Assembly: GCA_028066245.1 (NCBI GenBank)
Contig: JALCBR010000006.1
Coordinates: 37,526 to 101,525 of the forward strand
DNA from: Pirellulales bacterium
GTDB lineage: Bacteria > Planctomycetota > Planctomycetia > Pirellulales > S012-138
DNA length: 64,000 bases
Reading direction: 5' to 3'
Numbering within the stretch: position 1 is the first letter of the stretch; the number at the start of each line of letters is the position of its first letter. Below are positions 20,255 through 29,763 of the stretch, piece by piece. The position numbers were made by a program, and so were the translations under genes. The notes under the pieces were generated by a model. The model worked only from the letters and a program-made list of their open reading frames with translations. It searched no databases and had not been told where the DNA came from.

Positions 20255-20962
20255 TTAGCGAGCGCGGCGAAGCAAGTCAGCGCTAACCGTGAACCCTTGC
20301 ACTGCTTGGCCAGCGGATTGTTGCTGGGGGACAATTTGCTGCCCAAAAGTTTGCTGTCCTTGTTGCAACCGTCCTGGGAACTGCTGCACAGGAACCTGTT
20401 GACCTTGCTGCGGCAAGCCTTGGAATTGTTGACCAGGAATCTGTTGGCCGGGCTGCGGGATTCCCCGGAGTTGTTGACCCTGAAAACCCTGGATCGCCCC
20501 TGCCTGCTGGCCCTGGAACCCATGAACTGGTGCCGTGGCAACAACACCGCCATGACCAATCATCTGGGGATGTAAATTTGCTTTGACAAACGCGGCGCGG
20601 AGTTGTCCACAATGGCTGCGGCGGTAGACTCCCATCTTGAGGAAGCCGCGATCAAGGAAGACGGCTTTGTGTAGGCCTTTGAAGTAGTCGTCAGTGCAGC
20701 GGATCTTGATGCGGTTGATGGCGAAAATAACGTCACCGGGCTTCAGACCTAGTTGGCACGCGAACGCCCCAGGCTGCACAAAGGTCAATTGCATGCCGCG
20801 ATGGCACATTCGCCCCTTAAGGCCAAGACGAATTGGTTGAACCGCTGGGATTCGCGCGGTGTGACATCCGGAACCGCCAGCTTGCGTTTCAGCTACAGAA
20901 ACGCCGGCAAGCACGGTCAGTGCCAGCACGCCGGCGGTCAGCTTGGAATGAATGGAAGACAT
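20255..20962 (-). CDS. Secreted PDZ-domain protein with Gln/Gly/Pro-rich repeat tail
   Basis: Likely start MSSIHSKLTAGVLALTVLAGVSVAETQA (ORF 20255..21019); PDZ-like GMQLTFVQPGAFACQLGLKPGDVIFAINRIKI; C-terminal PQQGQQ/GQQFQG repeats. Confidence 0.82.
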   Translation of the reverse strand: MSSIHSKLTAGVLALTVLAGVSVAETQAGGSGCHTARIPAVQPIRLGLKGRMCHRGMQLTFVQPGAFACQLGLKPGDVIFAINRIKIRCTDDYFKGLHKAVFLDRGFLKMGVYRRSHCGQLRAAFVKANLHPQMIGHGGVVATAPVHGFQGQQAGAIQGFQGQQLRGIPQPGQQIPGQQFQGLPQQGQQVPVQQFPGRLQQGQQTFGQQIVPQQQSAGQAVQGFTVSADLLRRAR

Positions 20963-21420
20963 CGGTATTTCCTTGTGGCTAGGTTGTGTGTTGAATTGTT
21001 CCCTCACTGATTGTTCCAAGCGGGGGATGCCACACGGCGTTACCGGAATTCTGGAATCTTTGCGGTCGATCTGACTGTTGAGTCGCCCCCGTGGGCGTTT
21101 CTATCCTGAGCCACGCGTGAGAGCGAATCTTGCACGGCCCGCAAGTTGCGGCAGGTTTGTACCATGGTTTGGAGTCCCATCCTTGGGATTCACGCCGACA
21201 GCCGATAGATCAACAGCCTGCCAACTCGGCGAAGAAGAGTGTCGCAAAGCCTGTTTGGTCGAGAGCAGCGAAGCGCCGCGGCTTCAAACGGCGGAACTGA
21301 GACATGGTGACGACAACCGCGACATCGGCAAACATGCATCGCCTGGGAAGCTTCTCAGGCTCAGCCAGAGCGAACTCTGTCGCTCATTGTTGAGAGCTTG
21401 TAGCCGCGGTGTCACCGTTG

Positions 21421-22749
21421 CTACTCATGGCGCAGTGCGTCGACTGGATCCATGCTGGCGGCGCGACGGGCAGGGTATAAGCCAAAGACAACACCAATGG
21501 CCACGCTGATTCCAAACGCCAGCGGGATGGACCAAGGAATAATGATTGGCTCGACATCGCGCATCACTTCCGGCAGCGTACTGATGGCGTTGGGGAAGAA
21601 TCGCTCCAAACCAGCACGCGCAAGTGAGACGACCGGTCCGCAGAGAAAACCGCCGATGACTCCGGTCGCTCCGCCGGCGACCGAAAGAACAATGGTTTCC
21701 ACAAGGAATTGCCGAGTGATATCTCGCTGTTTCGCTCCCAACGCTCGGCGGATTCCGATCTCTCGGGTTCGCTCGGTGACGGTCGCCAGCATGATGTTCA
21801 TGATGCCAATCCCGCCCACCAGCAAAGAGATGGCCGCGATCAAGCCCATAAAGACCATGAACATGATCCGCGTTGTTCTAGCTTGTTCCAACAGTTCCAA
21901 CGGCACGACGACGGCGTAGTCTTCCATCTTTGTGTGGCGGCGTGCCAGCGTTTCTTCGATCAAGGCGGCCGTGCGCATGACGTTGTCAACATCGTCAACC
22001 CGCAGCGTGAGTTGACTCAGCTCCACGATTTCCGTGTTGAGATTGCCCGCGCCGCGCTGAGCGACGAAGTCACCAACATACTGCCACAAAGACTCGATCG
22101 GGATGTAGATATCGAGATTGAAGTCTTGCGCGGCCAGTGAACCGCCAATGCCCCCGGAGGCGGCCCGAGGTTGCATGACGCCGATCACGCGGAAGCGGAG
22201 TTCCTCAACCTTGACGGTCTCGCCCAGCGGGTCCATGTAGCCAAAGAGCCGTTGAGCTGTGGTCGCGGCGAGGACGCAGACGTTATCTTGGTTGCCATTG
22301 TGGTAGTCGGAGATGAATTCACCCTTGTCGACCTTCAATTGGTTAATCTCAGCGAACTCAGGATCGCAACCGACCAGGCGACCTTCAAAACTCCGCGTTG
22401 AATAGCTGAAGCGTTGGCGGACTTCCCGGATACGCACTGTGCGTTCGAGCGTGGGGACCGACTTCTTGATCGTGGAAAAATCTTCGCGCGTTAATCCGTA
22501 GGGAAGCGGACCTTCAATGCCTTGGGTGGCGTCATTGGAGGGGCGCACTGTCCGCACAATGACGTTATCCGCGCCAAGGCTGGCGATTTGCTCCTGGGCT
22601 TTGACGCTGATTCCTTCCCCAATGGCCAACAGCCAGATCACGCTGGAGACGCCCACCAGGATCCCCAAGACCGTCAACAGCGATCTCATGGGATGGAGCA
22701 TCACGCTCTTAGTCCCAAGCTTCCAGGTTCTCAACCAGGCAAAGGTCAT
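21421..22749 (-). CDS. MacB-type ABC transporter permease
   Basis: 442 aa; SLLTVLGILVGVSSVIWLLAIGEG..., LLVGGIGIMNIMLATVTERTREIGIRRALGAKQRDI. Confidence 0.95.
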   Translation of the reverse strand: MTFAWLRTWKLGTKSVMLHPMRSLLTVLGILVGVSSVIWLLAIGEGISVKAQEQIASLGADNVIVRTVRPSNDATQGIEGPLPYGLTREDFSTIKKSVPTLERTVRIREVRQRFSYSTRSFEGRLVGCDPEFAEINQLKVDKGEFISDYHNGNQDNVCVLAATTAQRLFGYMDPLGETVKVEELRFRVIGVMQPRAASGGIGGSLAAQDFNLDIYIPIESLWQYVGDFVAQRGAGNLNTEIVELSQLTLRVDDVDNVMRTAALIEETLARRHTKMEDYAVVVPLELLEQARTTRIMFMVFMGLIAAISLLVGGIGIMNIMLATVTERTREIGIRRALGAKQRDITRQFLVETIVLSVAGGATGVIGGFLCGPVVSLARAGLERFFPNAISTLPEVMRDVEPIIIPWSIPLAFGISVAIGVVFGLYPARRAASMDPVDALRHE

Positions 22750-22788
22750 GAATACAGAATCAACAGGAGTGGTTGTGCGAAGATACGG

Positions 22789-23739
22789 TCAAAGCGGGCG
22801 AATCCGTTTGTCGACTTGAATTTGCCCGTCCTTGAGCCGAATGATTCGCTTCGACTGCTCGGCAACGTCGTCTTCGTGAGTGACCATAATGATGGTCTTG
22901 CCTTGATTGTTGAGTTTCTGGAGAAGATCCAGGATCGTTTTGGTGGTGACAGAATCGAGGTTCCCCGTGGGTTCGTCCGCCAACATGAAGTAAGGATCGT
23001 TGATCAAGCTGCGCGCGATGGCCGCTCTCTGCTGCTGTCCACCGGACAATTGCATAGGCCGGTGATCCAGCCGACTTTCCAGCCCCACCATGCCGGCCAG
23101 ATCAAGTGCCCGTTTGTGGTCGGTGGCGGTTATGTTTCCGCGGTAGTACAGTGGCACTTCAATGTTTTCGACAACAGTCAGTTGCTGGATCAGATTGTAC
23201 GACTGAAAAACGAACCCAATTCTCGACGCGCGAATTTCCGAGAGCTGGTCATCGCTCATTTGTGCGATGTCATCCGCGCCCAAAAAGAAGTTGCCTGATG
23301 TTGGCCGATCAAGACAGCCCAACAGATTGAGCAGCGTTGACTTGCCAGATCCGGATGGACCCATGATGGCGATGTAGTCTCCCACCGGCACATCAAAGGA
23401 GACCCCTCGCAACGCTTTGACGGTTTCTCCGCCGAGCTGATAGTGCTTTTGCAGGTTGACGACTCGAACCGCGTAGCCTTTTGGGCCGGGCTGCGACACG
23501 GAGGCGAGTGCGGTATCAGGCGCAGTGGCCATCAGCACCGGCTCATTTGGGGATGCTTCACTTGCCGAGCTGGAGGTCCGTTGCGCATGATCGTGGTCTC
23601 CATCGGAAGCGCGTGGCTCGCCACTGCCATCTTCCGCACTAAGGGCAGGCCTCTGATCATCGTCCTCAATGAGACCAGAAGTCTCTTCCCCCCACTCTTC
23701 CTGATGGTCTCTCTGCGGGTTGTCCAGGTTCTCACTCAC
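22789..23739 (-). CDS. MacB/LolD-type ABC transporter ATP-binding protein
   Basis: 316 aa; GPSGSGKSTLLNLLG, LSGGQQQRAAIARSLINDPYFMLADEPTGNLDS; N-terminal low-complexity extension. Confidence 0.95.
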   Translation of the reverse strand: MSENLDNPQRDHQEEWGEETSGLIEDDDQRPALSAEDGSGEPRASDGDHDHAQRTSSSASEASPNEPVLMATAPDTALASVSQPGPKGYAVRVVNLQKHYQLGGETVKALRGVSFDVPVGDYIAIMGPSGSGKSTLLNLLGCLDRPTSGNFFLGADDIAQMSDDQLSEIRASRIGFVFQSYNLIQQLTVVENIEVPLYYRGNITATDHKRALDLAGMVGLESRLDHRPMQLSGGQQQRAAIARSLINDPYFMLADEPTGNLDSVTTKTILDLLQKLNNQGKTIIMVTHEDDVAEQSKRIIRLKDGQIQVDKRIRPL

Positions 23740-23934
23740 AGTTGATCCCGCGTGGCGACAATTCTAAAAGTGAAGAGCTCAAGGAAGCCAAACCTTGCTG
23801 ATTCCGCCACGAAGCGGCAATAGGAATGGCCGGCCCCTGGCATGAACGGGGTCACGGATATTAACATTCCGCAAGGCAAGGGGGCGTTGACCAAAGTCAA
23901 TTCGCCCCGTGCAAAGCCAACACGCGGGCTTGGC

Positions 23935-25560
23935 CTAATGGGCGGCACTGTTGCCAGACGACTCATCCTGTGCCGAGCCCGAGGCGGCGTTGCGTCTTTC
24001 CCCACTGTCAGCAACAACTTGCTCACCAGGTTGAGCCACGGCTTCGGCAGATTGATCTTCGCCACTTGCCAAGGTTTCGGCCTCAATAACGGGAGGAAGC
24101 TCTTCCTGAGCGATGGCCTCTCTTTGGTTTTGGGCGACGACCTCGCCTTCTTTCAACCCGGATGAAATCACAACGCTTAAATCATTACTCGTGGTGATTT
24201 CGATTTCACGTAGATCAAAGCCACCGCTATCATTCTGCACCGCGCAGAAATGTTTCGTGCCATGCTGAAGTACCGACAGCATGGGGATTTGTAGAACGTC
24301 ATCAAGTTGCTTGACTTTGATGGCGACTTCGGCGGAAAGCCCTGGCCGCAGATCAAGCGGTGCGTTCCTGATATCGACATAGACGTAATACTCTCGCACA
24401 TTGGATGCTGACCAATGTTGCGGAACAGGGTAGGTATCAACGCGCGTCACTTCACCAAAGAGGACTTCACCCCACCGCGCATCAATGTCAATTTTGACCG
24501 GCATGCCGGATTCGATGTACCCGATCCGGGATTCATTGACCTTGGCACGCACTTGCATTTGGGTTTTGTCTGGCAGCCAAAACAAAGGCTGATTTTCCCA
24601 TACGGTTCCCAGCTCTTCGATCACCTTGTCCGACTTGCCACGACGATCTTGCTCATTGGCGTAAACAAGCTCTCCGGGAGCAGGTGCATAAATTTTGCAC
24701 TTTTCGATTTGCTCTTCCAGGGATTCCAACTTCTTGAGTTCCAGGTCATAACTCTCCTTATCCGCCAACATTTTGGCTTCGGCGGAGCGGATTTCACTCT
24801 TCAGCGTCATGACCATTTTGGTCTGGGTGTAATTCTCCAGCACGGAGAGTTTGGTTTTGGCCGTATCGAGTTCTTTCTGCGTTTTATCAACTGCAAAACG
24901 GTCCGCTTGCAGTTGCACCTCTGTGACGTAGCCAAGGGCATTGAGCTTCTTGCTGTACTTGTGGTATTCCTCAGCGCGCTTGAGGTTCTCTTCTGCAACG
25001 AAGATTTCGCTCTCGATCAGTTCGCGCTCTTGGCGGAAAGTGCCGTCCTGGTATTCCTCAAGAGCAATCTTGGCGGTCTCGAAAATATTCTGTGACTGGA
25101 TGTACGTTGCATGCGCAGTGTTCACTTCGATCTGCTGTTCGCTGAGATCGTTTTCCTGTTCTGACGAATCGAGAACTGCGATGAGGTCGCCTTTTTCCAC
25201 GTACTCCCCTTCACCAAAGGGGAGTTGGACGATGGTGACACCATCTCGTCCGGTCTCAACTTCACACTTGATTTCCAGACGGTTGGCGCTCTGCAAAGTT
25301 CCGTTGGCCGAAATCTCTTGCACAAACCTTGAGCGGACGACTTCCTTCACCATCAAATCGTTGTTGGCGACGTCCTCTCGATCAAAGTAAATCCAGGCCG
25401 CCAAGCTGCCGCCACCAATGGCTACCATCGCAAGAATGATTGGCAGCAAATTCACTCCGCGTCGTTGTTGCCCGACCGAACGACCTCGGCTGCGGGAGAC
25501 CCCGTGCCGAGACCCCGGCGCGCATTTGGCAATTGCTGGCTGATCACCTTCAATTCGCAT
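23935..25560 (-). CDS. HlyD/MacA-type periplasmic adaptor
   Basis: 541 aa; N-terminal TM, biotinyl-lipoyl-like and coiled-coil regions; same strand and adjacent to the MacB-like genes. Confidence 0.92.
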   Translation of the reverse strand: MRIEGDQPAIAKCAPGSRHGVSRSRGRSVGQQRRGVNLLPIILAMVAIGGGSLAAWIYFDREDVANNDLMVKEVVRSRFVQEISANGTLQSANRLEIKCEVETGRDGVTIVQLPFGEGEYVEKGDLIAVLDSSEQENDLSEQQIEVNTAHATYIQSQNIFETAKIALEEYQDGTFRQERELIESEIFVAEENLKRAEEYHKYSKKLNALGYVTEVQLQADRFAVDKTQKELDTAKTKLSVLENYTQTKMVMTLKSEIRSAEAKMLADKESYDLELKKLESLEEQIEKCKIYAPAPGELVYANEQDRRGKSDKVIEELGTVWENQPLFWLPDKTQMQVRAKVNESRIGYIESGMPVKIDIDARWGEVLFGEVTRVDTYPVPQHWSASNVREYYVYVDIRNAPLDLRPGLSAEVAIKVKQLDDVLQIPMLSVLQHGTKHFCAVQNDSGGFDLREIEITTSNDLSVVISSGLKEGEVVAQNQREAIAQEELPPVIEAETLASGEDQSAEAVAQPGEQVVADSGERRNAASGSAQDESSGNSAAH

Positions 25561-26198
25561 TTCTATTCCCGTCTCTGATTATGTGGGGTGCCTGGGTAGG
25601 AGGGAGAGGCACAGGGGAGGGATGGCCATTGCGGTTTTACCTGGGTCGGCCATTTTCGCGTTCGGCTGTCTAGCGCCGCCGTGCTCAAAGAATCCGCGCG
25701 CGAAAAACCCACGAAGAGTTTACCCGATCAAAGGCGTCATGTCACCTAAGTTATTGGATTATCACGAGATAAGATGGCTGTCTGTATCGGCTGGAGAACG
25801 ACGAGTTATCATTCTCTTTTTGCGGGGCACACAGCTTTCCCAACCGTTTGCGATTCGACGGTGCCACTCCGTAGGACTCATCAAAGTTCACGTTTCGTGA
25901 GATTCATCAAAAGCACTATCATGCGAGGTTCCGTCTTTTCTTCCCGCACAGAGCTCGTGGCATCCGCATATCAGCGAATTCCGCTGAAGAGGACCTAGGC
26001 GGGGAATCCCGCAAAGCTCGACCAAGTTGCCAAACTGGCATCCGAATATCCCGCTGCCATGCCCACTTATGAGCCTGACCTCACACTTATTAATGGTCAA
26101 GAATAACATGGCCTAAGCCGGGTCACTTGCAAATGGGTCTCAGCGGGCGAAAATGGGCGTGTCATGGTGATGGCGATCTGAAGAAATGAGATGGCCAT

Positions 26199-26270
26199 GC
26201 GGGCGTAGCTCAGTGGCAGAGCCTCGGCTTCCCAAGCCGATTGTCGGGGGTTCGAATCCCCTCGCCCGCT
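26199..26270 (+). tRNA. tRNA-Gly (anticodon CCC)
   Basis: Cloverleaf: acceptor GCGGGCG/CGCCCGC, D-stem GCTC/GAGC, anticodon stem TCGGC/GCCGA with loop TTCCCAA, T-arm GGGGG-TTCGAAT-CCCCT. Confidence 0.95.
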
Positions 26271-26398
26271 CTGTTGTAAGTATAGCCGAGGCAAAGGATT
26301 GCCTCCCGGGACGCGAAGCGTCGCCGCGTGGCTCCCAGGCTTAAAGGGGTAAATCCATACCCCTTTAAGGCCCTACCCTCACTTGGGAGAGCCCGCGC

Positions 26399-26910
26399 AT
26401 GCGCTGTCGCATTCCGAAGATCCGCTTGCACAAAGCGAGCGGCAACGCCTTCATGCAGTGGAAAGGCCGCCGCATCTATCTTGGCCGATTCGGCACGTCA
26501 ACGGCCGAGGCCAAGTATCACGAGGTTCTGGCCGCCTGCTTAGCTGGGGACGCCACAAGGGCGAAGCCCACAGCCCAGAAGGCATCAAAACCAGCCGCGG
26601 CGTCGGTCGCGGAGCTAATCTTGGCTTTCTTATCCTACGCGGAGCCGCGTTAACGGAGATGGCCTTAGCGAAATTGACACGCTCCGCCGGCCGGCCGGCT
26701 AAATGAGTACCACGGCCGTAAACCGGTAGCCGAATTCGACGTATTCGCGCTCTGCAGGGCCAGTTGATTGATCGCGATCTGAGAAGAGCGACGATCAACA
26801 AATTGACAAGCCGCGTCCGCCGTATCTTCTACTGGGGCAGTCGTCGTCTCGTCCCGGCGGATGTTACCGCAGCTCTACGCAACTTCGAACCGTTGGGAAG
26901 CGGGCCGTAG
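26399..26910 (+). pseudogene. Decayed tyrosine recombinase/integrase remnant
   Basis: First frame IRLHKASGNAFMQWKGRRIYLGRFGTSTAEAKYHEVLAACLA...SVAELILAFLSYAE resembles planctomycete integrase N-termini. After stops and a frameshift: YHGRKPVAEFDVFALCRAS and LIDRDLRRATINKLTSRVRRIFYWGSRRLVPADVTAALRNFEPL (core-binding-like). No catalytic domain. Confidence 0.75.
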
Positions 26911-26934
26911 CCGGGCCCGATTACAATTGACCGC

Positions 26935-28659
26935 ATGTCGCACACGATCTCACACGCTACTGGTGGCGAGGGCTCGGCCCTTACGCGTAATTCCTGGGAA
27001 TCGGCAGCGCGATTTGCGTTGCTGGAAGTTTTCTTCATCTTTGTGGTCTTCTTTGTCCACGCCGGATGGCCGGCGCCGGACGAAAGCGAAGCTCATTATC
27101 TTGCGATCGCCAAGCACGCCTGGAATCCCAACTGGATTCCCGATGACGTGCTGCTCAATTCTACCAACGTGCATGTTGTCTTTAGTTTCACGGTTGGATG
27201 GATCTCACTGTTTGCACCGCTGCCGGTCTTTGCGTGGATTGGACGCGTGATCACGTGGGTGTTGCTGGCTTGGGCCTGGCGCAGGCTTGCCGTGGCGATC
27301 ACACCCCGACGACTATTTTCCGTGCTTTCGGCAGCACTGTTTGTCACGCTTTCCCAGCACTTGCATGTATCTCGGGAGTGGTCCGTGGGGGGGCTTGAGG
27401 CCAAGGGACTGGCTTACGCATTTATGCTGTTCGCCCTGGAACGGCTCGTCCGCAGTCGCTGGAATCAAGCACTGGCGTTCTTTGGTGTCTCAACGAGCTT
27501 TCACGTCATCGTGGGTGGCTGGGCAACCTTGGCCGCAGGAGGATGCTGGTTGTTCTCAAAATCAACTCGTCCTCCGCTTAAGCACCTGATCCCCGGATTG
27601 GCTTGGGCGAGTGCACTCGCCCTACCCGGTTTGATCCCGGCTTTGACGATGTTGCTTACGGCTGATCCGGCGGAAACTGCAACAGCCAACAAAGTCTATG
27701 TCTTCTACCGCCTACCTCATCACCTTTGGCCGCCAGCGATGGAATGGTGGTTGATCGCCCGGCATGCGTTGCTGATCGCTTTTGTGGTAATGTCTTTCCG
27801 CTACTTCACTCGGCGCTCTGCCAAAGCAAATACCTCTGCGCTCGTGCAATCTGAAGACATCAACATCGCAGAGCAAAGTCCAGAATTGGCTACTCTCCTT
27901 CGCGTCACCTTAAGCGCAGTGGCGTTCTTGACGATAGGTTTCACATTTGCATTCGTGTGCTATTGGACGCAATCGTTGAATTGGATCAGCAACGCCACAG
28001 TAGCTGGTGTGATGAAATTTTATTGGTTCCGTCTTTCCGACGTACTCTGCCCGGCTACGGCGGCACTGCTCACAACGCATGGCATCGTGACCGCCTTGGA
28101 GAAAAACTCCAAATGGAGTAGAGCTGGCTTGGCCATGGCTCTGGTTTTGGTCAGCGCTCATCTAGGGTATCTCATGCTCTACCATCAGGCGGTGACCGTT
28201 CCGCGCGCCGATGGGACGGCGATGGTCCAGAACTTCAAGGATTGGCGCGAGATCGCCCGCACAGCCTCTTCTTTGCCCGGCGTTGATGGCCCGGCCCACT
28301 TTATCACGCCGTGGAATTCTCAAACCTTCAAGTGGTATTCGTCTCGCAGTGAAGTTGCCAGCCGCAAGGATATCCCGCAGGATGCCCGCAGCATCGTAGA
28401 GTGGTGGGAGCGGATCAGGAGGATCTATTTGCGGTTCAACGGTAAGGACTACGTTCCGCGCGGGTCATTCACGCAATATCCCGTCGATGAATTGCGAAGC
28501 TTCGCCACAGAATACAACGTGGATTATCTAATCACCGAGTCCGCACCAGCAATTGTCGGATTACGGCGTGTCGCCCGTAACCGAACCTATGCGATCTATC
28601 AACTCAGGCAGCCCCCAGCGCTCGGTGGAACAGCAAGTGATAACGCACCAGCCAAGTGA
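26935..28659 (+). CDS. DUF6798-like polytopic membrane protein
   Basis: 574 aa; many TM segments; PDESEAHYLAIAKHAWNPNWIPDD N-terminal region. Confidence 0.8.
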   Translation: MSHTISHATGGEGSALTRNSWESAARFALLEVFFIFVVFFVHAGWPAPDESEAHYLAIAKHAWNPNWIPDDVLLNSTNVHVVFSFTVGWISLFAPLPVFAWIGRVITWVLLAWAWRRLAVAITPRRLFSVLSAALFVTLSQHLHVSREWSVGGLEAKGLAYAFMLFALERLVRSRWNQALAFFGVSTSFHVIVGGWATLAAGGCWLFSKSTRPPLKHLIPGLAWASALALPGLIPALTMLLTADPAETATANKVYVFYRLPHHLWPPAMEWWLIARHALLIAFVVMSFRYFTRRSAKANTSALVQSEDINIAEQSPELATLLRVTLSAVAFLTIGFTFAFVCYWTQSLNWISNATVAGVMKFYWFRLSDVLCPATAALLTTHGIVTALEKNSKWSRAGLAMALVLVSAHLGYLMLYHQAVTVPRADGTAMVQNFKDWREIARTASSLPGVDGPAHFITPWNSQTFKWYSSRSEVASRKDIPQDARSIVEWWERIRRIYLRFNGKDYVPRGSFTQYPVDELRSFATEYNVDYLITESAPAIVGLRRVARNRTYAIYQLRQPPALGGTASDNAPAK

Positions 28660-29519
28660 TTCAGCACGTCGCACGCCGTCATGCTAACTTCGCTGATTTC
28701 CCTCGTGGCTAGATCCGCCGCCGCACCATGCAGCCAGGCACCCAGCCGCGCCGCGTCAAACGGCTCCATTTGCTGAGCAAGGAGCGCGGCAAGCAAACCA
28801 GTTAGCACATCCCCTGTGCCGCCGGTTGCCATGCCAGGGTTACCGGTTTCGTTGACGGTAAGCTGATCTGCCTGGGCAACAATGGTCCGGTGCCCCTTAA
28901 GCACAAGCGTGACATTACTCTTGCCGCCATTTGCCAGCGACTGAGCAAACTGATTCGCGAGTTGTTCTCGGTTGTGCTGGACCTCGCGCGTGGACGTATT
29001 CATCAGTCGGGCGAATTCGCCAGGATGCGGCGTCAAGATGCGCGGTTGCTCACAGGACAAATCAACTCCCCCAGCGGCCAGTGCATTCAGCGCATCAGCG
29101 TCCACCACAAGTGGTTTTCTGGCCGTTTGGTAAACGGTGGAGACGAGTTGATCCAGTTCTTTGCTTCGCCCCAAACCCGGTCCAATCGCTGCGGATGTGG
29201 CGTGGGTTATGGAATCGTTGATCCGTGAGATCGCTGCCGCACTGATCTGCCCCAGCGGATCTTCACCAAGTGCCGTGGTGAGATAACATGGATCAAACGC
29301 AGCCACGACTGGCTGTGCGGAGCGTGACGTGGCAACTTCAACCAACCCGGCTCCCCCTCTCAGTGCGGCCATGGCAGCAAGACCCGCGGCTCCGCTCATT
29401 CCCGCGGAACCGCCGATGATCAGCGCCCGGCCGTAAGTCCCCTTGTGCCCATCAGGCGTGCGACGCAACGTTTGCGCGATTGCTAGCACATCCGCCGGCA
29501 GTTGAACGTTTGCATGCAT
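28599..29519 (-). CDS. nnrD: ADP-dependent NAD(P)H-hydrate dehydratase
   Basis: 306 aa; GRALIIGGSAGMSGAAGLAAMAALRGGAGLV, LTPHPGEFARLM, GNPGMATGGTGDVLTGLLAALLAQ. Confidence 0.93.
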   Translation of the reverse strand: MHANVQLPADVLAIAQTLRRTPDGHKGTYGRALIIGGSAGMSGAAGLAAMAALRGGAGLVEVATSRSAQPVVAAFDPCYLTTALGEDPLGQISAAAISRINDSITHATSAAIGPGLGRSKELDQLVSTVYQTARKPLVVDADALNALAAGGVDLSCEQPRILTPHPGEFARLMNTSTREVQHNREQLANQFAQSLANGGKSNVTLVLKGHRTIVAQADQLTVNETGNPGMATGGTGDVLTGLLAALLAQQMEPFDAARLGAWLHGAAADLATREISEVSMTACDVLNHLAGALSLAVPPSAGGCLS

Positions 29520-29763
29520 GGTTCATTGAGTCTAATTCATTAGCAGTTGATTGGAATGTCGGCTTCGGACGATCAGCGCCGGTCATCGAGTGATGGAAAC
29601 CTCACTTGAGAAGCGATGGGCCCTTCGTGCTAGCACGATCACCGCTCCGACCGACGCAAACGACGTGGGTTGTGGGTGAATCATCGATTAGAATCCTGGC
29701 TCTCCCGTCCGCGCAACGGAAGCGCTGAGATTGTCGCCACGTCAAGGAAGGATGCCATAACCA

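Noticed and set aside
26668-26679. 12-base match GCGAAATTGACA to the MITE terminus inside the integrase remnant
   Set aside because: Too short to separate from chance and no extended similarity around it.
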